Source of the DNA: an uncultured Victivallales bacterium
GTDB lineage: Bacteria; Verrucomicrobiota; Lentisphaeria; Victivallales; UBA1829
Length of the DNA: 64,000 nt
Reading direction: 5' to 3'
NCBI GenBank assembly: GCA_944390735.1
Contig: CALXRL010000044.1
Span: 62,001 to 126,000 of the forward strand
Under the pieces are notes generated by a model. The model made no database searches. It had not been told where the DNA came from and was given only the letters and a program-made list of their open reading frames with translations. The translations under genes were made by a program, and so were the position numbers. This document shows positions 61,019 through 64,000 of this stretch, in pieces. The first letter of the stretch is position 1; each line of letters starts with the position of its first letter.

Positions 61019-62374
61019 ATGAACCGATTTCTGACTCTGGGAACCCTCATCGCGGTTTCCGCAATGTGCGCCGTCGACGCCGCGGCGCAGGCAAAACCGG
61101 CGGATCCCGCCAAAGCCGTCATCCGCGCGAACAAGGAGCTCACCGTCCGCGGCGGACTGCCGAACTTCTACAGGAAACTCGCCGAAGGAAAACAGGTGAA
61201 AATTGCCTATTTCGGCGGCAGCATCACGGCGCAGAACGGATGGAGACCGCAGAGTCTGGACTACTTCCGAAAACTCTATCCCAAAGCCAAAGTCGATCAG
61301 ATTCATGCGGCCATCGGCGGCACGGGCTCCGCGCTCGGCGCGTTCCGGATCGAACATGACGTGATCCGTCACAAACCCGATCTCGTCTTTGTCGAATTCG
61401 CGGTCAACGACGCGGGAACGGGACCGATCGGAATCCGCAGAGCCATGGAAGGAATCGTCCGCCATATCTGGCGCGAGCTGCCGGAAACGGATATCTGCTT
61501 TGTCTACACATTCACGGCAAACGATCTCCCGAACCTGCTGAAGGGACAGATGAAACGCTCCACCAGCGTCATGGAGGACGTCGCCGACTATTACAACATC
61601 CCCTCCATCCACATGGGCCTCGGCGCGGTTGAACTCGCCCGGAAAGGCAAACTGATTATGAAGGCCGATTCCAGGGGCATGATGAAGGTCTCCGGAAAAG
61701 ATCTGAACATCAGCGCCGACGTGCCGGTCACCAAGGATGGAAAGATTCCCTTCTCCAGAGACGGCGTCCATCCCTATGAAAACACCGGACACGTTCTCTA
61801 CACCAACGCGCTGCGCAAGGCGCTGCCGGAAATCGCCAAGGCGGGAAAACCCGGTTCCCATCTGCCGCTGCCCGCGCCGGTCATGAAGGACAACTATGAG
61901 TTTTCGAAGGTCGTCTCTCTCGACGCCCCCGGCATCAAACTGAGCGGCCCCATCACGAAACAGACCTCCAAGGATCTTCCCGGCCGCTCCTTCCTGAACC
62001 GCATGCCCGGCATCTGGAAACTGGCGCCCGGCGCTGTCATTGAATTCAAGTTCAAAGGCACCATGGCCTCTTTGTACAACCTGATCGGCCCCGGATGCGG
62101 ACTGGCGGAAGTGACCGTCGACGGAGGCAAACCGCGCACCATCCGCTTCTTCGATCCCTACTGCACCTACTACCGGATCGCGAACATGGGACTCCTCGGA
62201 CTGACCGCGGACAAGGTTCACACCGTCAAAATCCGCATTCTTGACCAGGGCTTCGACAAACGCAAAATCCTGTTCAAGCACAATCAGCCCGACTTCGACA
62301 AGAATCCGCAGAAATACGCCGGAAAAGACGCCTACATCGGCGCCATCTTCATTCTCGGCGATATCGTGAAATAA
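61019..62374 (+). CDS. Secreted SGNH/GDSL-type hydrolase
   Basis: 451 residues. The signal peptide ends near VDAAAQA (residue 25). The SGNH blocks are IAYFGGSITAQNGW (Ser nucleophile at about 69), IGGTGSALG (oxyanion Gly), FVEFAVNDAG (Asn) and DGVHPYENTGH (Asp and His). A C-terminal beta-domain of about 140 residues (IEFKFKGTMASLYNLIGPGC, AEVTVDGGKP) resembles a sugar-binding sandwich. Members of this family remove acetyl or other ester groups from polysaccharides, so an exported carbohydrate esterase is the most likely role. It lies alone, 51 nt after the kinase fusion, with AAAGGAG before the ATG. Confidence 0.83.
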   Translation: MNRFLTLGTLIAVSAMCAVDAAAQAKPADPAKAVIRANKELTVRGGLPNFYRKLAEGKQVKIAYFGGSITAQNGWRPQSLDYFRKLYPKAKVDQIHAAIGGTGSALGAFRIEHDVIRHKPDLVFVEFAVNDAGTGPIGIRRAMEGIVRHIWRELPETDICFVYTFTANDLPNLLKGQMKRSTSVMEDVADYYNIPSIHMGLGAVELARKGKLIMKADSRGMMKVSGKDLNISADVPVTKDGKIPFSRDGVHPYENTGHVLYTNALRKALPEIAKAGKPGSHLPLPAPVMKDNYEFSKVVSLDAPGIKLSGPITKQTSKDLPGRSFLNRMPGIWKLAPGAVIEFKFKGTMASLYNLIGPGCGLAEVTVDGGKPRTIRFFDPYCTYYRIANMGLLGLTADKVHTVKIRILDQGFDKRKILFKHNQPDFDKNPQKYAGKDAYIGAIFILGDIVK

Positions 62375-62394
62375 ACACGGATGCGAAATTCCCC

Positions 62395-63084
62395 ATGTAT
62401 CTTGCCGCACTGCTGCCCGATTCCTGGAGAGCGGAACTGGATTCCGCTCTCCGCACGGAATCCTTCCGGAAACTTCAGGATTTTCTGGAAGAGGAGTACT
62501 CCTCGCGCCGGATCTTTCCCCCTCGGGAGGATCTCTTCAGCGCGTTCCGTCTCACCGCGCCGGACAAGGTCCGGGTCCTGATCCTCGGTCAGGACCCCTA
62601 TCATGACGACGGACAGGCGCATGGACTGGCATTTTCCGTGCGTCCCGGCGTCCGGTTTCCCCCCTCTCTGCGGAACATCTTTCAGGAACGGCTGGACGAC
62701 CTCGGCATTCCCGTTCCCTCCCACGGGTCCCTCGAATCCTGGGCGAAACAGGGGGTTCTGCTTCTGAACACGGTGCTCACCGTGCGCGCACACGAACCCG
62801 CGTCCCACAAAAAACACGGCTGGGAGGAGTTCACCGACGCGGTCATCCGCACGGTCGGCAGCCGAACCTCTCCAGTCGTCTTTGTCCTCTGGGGCGCTCC
62901 GGCCCAGAAAAAAAAGCGCCTGATCGATACGACCAGGCACATCGTTCTGGAATCGGCACACCCCTCTCCGCTTTCCGCATACCGGGGATTTTTCGGGAGC
63001 CGTCCCTTCTCCCGGATCAACGAGGCGCTCCGCGCCCACGGATTCGCCGAAATCGACTGGAGAACGGAAATTTCTCTTCTCTGA
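62395..63084 (+). CDS. ung: Uracil-DNA glycosylase, family 1
   Basis: 229 residues, full length. VLILGQDPYHDDGQAHGLAF carries the water-activating Asp67 and the pyrimidine-pocket Tyr. FPPSLRNIFQE, LLLNTVLTVRAHEPASH and the leucine-loop HPSPLSAYRGFFGSRPFS (with the catalytic His) follow in the usual order. It removes uracil from DNA as the first step of base excision repair. It starts 20 nt after the SGNH hydrolase and converges on the methyltransferase gene 36 nt downstream. Confidence 0.97.
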   Translation: MYLAALLPDSWRAELDSALRTESFRKLQDFLEEEYSSRRIFPPREDLFSAFRLTAPDKVRVLILGQDPYHDDGQAHGLAFSVRPGVRFPPSLRNIFQERLDDLGIPVPSHGSLESWAKQGVLLLNTVLTVRAHEPASHKKHGWEEFTDAVIRTVGSRTSPVVFVLWGAPAQKKKRLIDTTRHIVLESAHPSPLSAYRGFFGSRPFSRINEALRAHGFAEIDWRTEISLL

Positions 63085-63120
63085 TCCGTCTTCCGGATCC
63101 CCCCGTTCCGCGGAAACGGA

Positions 63121-63930
63121 TCACGCGCAGGAAGGCTTCCATTTGCGCTGACGCGCCGCCTCATAAAGCAGAATCGTGGCGGCGGTGGCGACGTTCAGGG
63201 AGTCCATGCGTCCGAGCATCGGGATCTGCACGTTGATATCGGCCCCTTTCATCCAGTAGTCGGTCAGTCCGTACTGTTCGGCGCCGACCACCAGCGCGAT
63301 TCCCTGCGTCATATCCAGATCGGTATAGACCTGAGTGGAATGGGGACTTGCCGCGACCGTCCGGATGTTGTGCGAGCGGAACCACTCCACCGCCTCCTCG
63401 CTGCTGGTTTCGGCAAGCGGAACGGAGAAGATGGCGCCGGTGCTTGCGCGGATCACATTGGGATTGAATACATCCGTCCGGCGGTTGCAGATGATGACGC
63501 CGGTTGCCCCGACCGCATCGGCGCTGCGGAGCATCGACCCGAGATTTCCCGGTTTCTCAATGGTCTCCGCGACCAGGTACAGCCCATTGGAAAGCGCCGG
63601 CATTTCATCGAGTCCCTTGTGGCGCATCCGGGCGAGCGCGATCAGCCCCTCGGGACGATCCCGGTACGCCATTTTCACGAGAGCATCGGCGGTTGTCTCA
63701 TAGATTTCCGCTCCCTGCGCGGCCGCGCGGGCGATCAGTTCCCCCTCGTGCTCCCCGAGATAGAGTTCCGGACAGTGATAGCACTCCGTCAGCTGGATTC
63801 CGGCATCCATGGAACGGGAAAGTTCGCGGTATCCCTCCAGGACCGTCAATCCTTCCCGGTCACGTTCGCGGCGCTCCCGCAGAGCGCATACGCGCTTGAT
63901 CTTCGGATTCTTCACACTCGTTATCAGCAT
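63121..63930 (-). CDS. TrmH family RNA 2'-O-methyltransferase
   Basis: 269 residues from the ATG at 63930 (AGGGG 5 nt before it). The N-terminal substrate-binding domain (SVKNPKIKRVCALRERRERD) is followed by the knotted SPOUT domain with its three motifs: EKPGNLGSMLRSADAVGATG, IALVVGAEQYGLTDYWM and VQIPMLGRMDSLNVATAATI. It transfers a methyl group from S-adenosylmethionine to a ribose 2'-OH of rRNA or tRNA; the target nucleotide cannot be told. The frame remains open to near the window edge, but the upstream residues are not family-like. Confidence 0.9.
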   Translation of the reverse strand: MLITSVKNPKIKRVCALRERRERDREGLTVLEGYRELSRSMDAGIQLTECYHCPELYLGEHEGELIARAAAQGAEIYETTADALVKMAYRDRPEGLIALARMRHKGLDEMPALSNGLYLVAETIEKPGNLGSMLRSADAVGATGVIICNRRTDVFNPNVIRASTGAIFSVPLAETSSEEAVEWFRSHNIRTVAASPHSTQVYTDLDMTQGIALVVGAEQYGLTDYWMKGADINVQIPMLGRMDSLNVATAATILLYEAARQRKWKPSCA

Positions 63931-64000
63931 ATTGACCCCTACTTCTGTTCTGTTTTTCCCAAAGTTCCGCGTCCGGCGGGTCCGACACCCCACTCCTCCA

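Noticed and set aside
63085-63120. GATCCG-TCTTC-CGGATC hairpin between ung and the methyltransferase gene as terminator
   Set aside because: The stem is only 6 bp and is followed by C-rich DNA without a T-tract on either strand; most of it lies at the ung stop.

Overview
The window looks like a chromosomal segment of a Gram-negative-type bacterium of the Planctomycetota-Verrucomicrobiota-Chlamydiota group, most likely Lentisphaerota (Victivallis-like). The reasons are: a pseudopilin starting with an [17 protein letters not shown] helix and ending with an H-x9-DG-like tail, downstream of a LacI regulator and upstream of a large secreted glycosidase; AraC regulators beside single glycosidases; outer-membrane and LPS functions (KdsB, LpxL-like, Mla, Wza, lipoproteins); and a GC-rich core codon usage. 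The assignment is an inference from family content, not from a marker gene.

Left part (1-28.3 kb): after the tail of a PhoU-domain protein, a promoter and a leader of about 540 nt precede a NusG-paralogue antiterminator, followed by a Wzx/Wzy-type exopolysaccharide locus. Its GC-rich first half holds a Wzz/BY-kinase fusion, a coiled-coil inner-membrane protein, Wza, a PEGA-like lipoprotein, a WecA-like initiating transferase, two SmpA/BamE-like lipoproteins, another lipoprotein and a 955-residue repeat protein. From about 11.4 to 28.1 kb the DNA becomes markedly A+T-rich and carries the variable cassette: flippase, a frame-broken tandem sulfatase-modifying-factor-like protein, a tiny coupled basic ORF, pyruvyl transferase, seven glycosyltransferases, Wzy-like polymerase, acyltransferase 3 and two hexapeptide acetyltransferases. 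A strong bidirectional terminator closes it.

Middle (28.3-49 kb): ThuA-like protein; an unusual polA (no 5' nuclease domain, degenerate proofreading site, unfamiliar N-terminal domain) next to ligA and an AlbA_2 protein; an Mla-type lipid transport operon (mlaE-mlaF-mlaD) preceded by an aromatic LWPF-repeat envelope protein; an AraC-sialidase-NanA sialic acid cluster containing a 30-bp tandem repeat and a row of hairpins; kdsB, an LpxL-like acyltransferase and recN; a secreted DA1-like zinc peptidase; and glnK-amtB behind a textbook sigma-54 site.

Right part (49-64 kb): a GH4 glycosidase divergent from an AraC regulator; a LacI regulator with a consensus sigma-70 promoter and a palindromic operator, heading an operon of pseudopilin, 1047-residue glycosidase and small secreted protein; DedA; lgt; rluD; a cytidylate kinase-thioesterase fusion; a secreted SGNH hydrolase; ung; and a TrmH-family methyltransferase. 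No rRNA, tRNA, CRISPR array, transposase or phage gene was seen. All calls come from reading motifs by eye; no database search was run.
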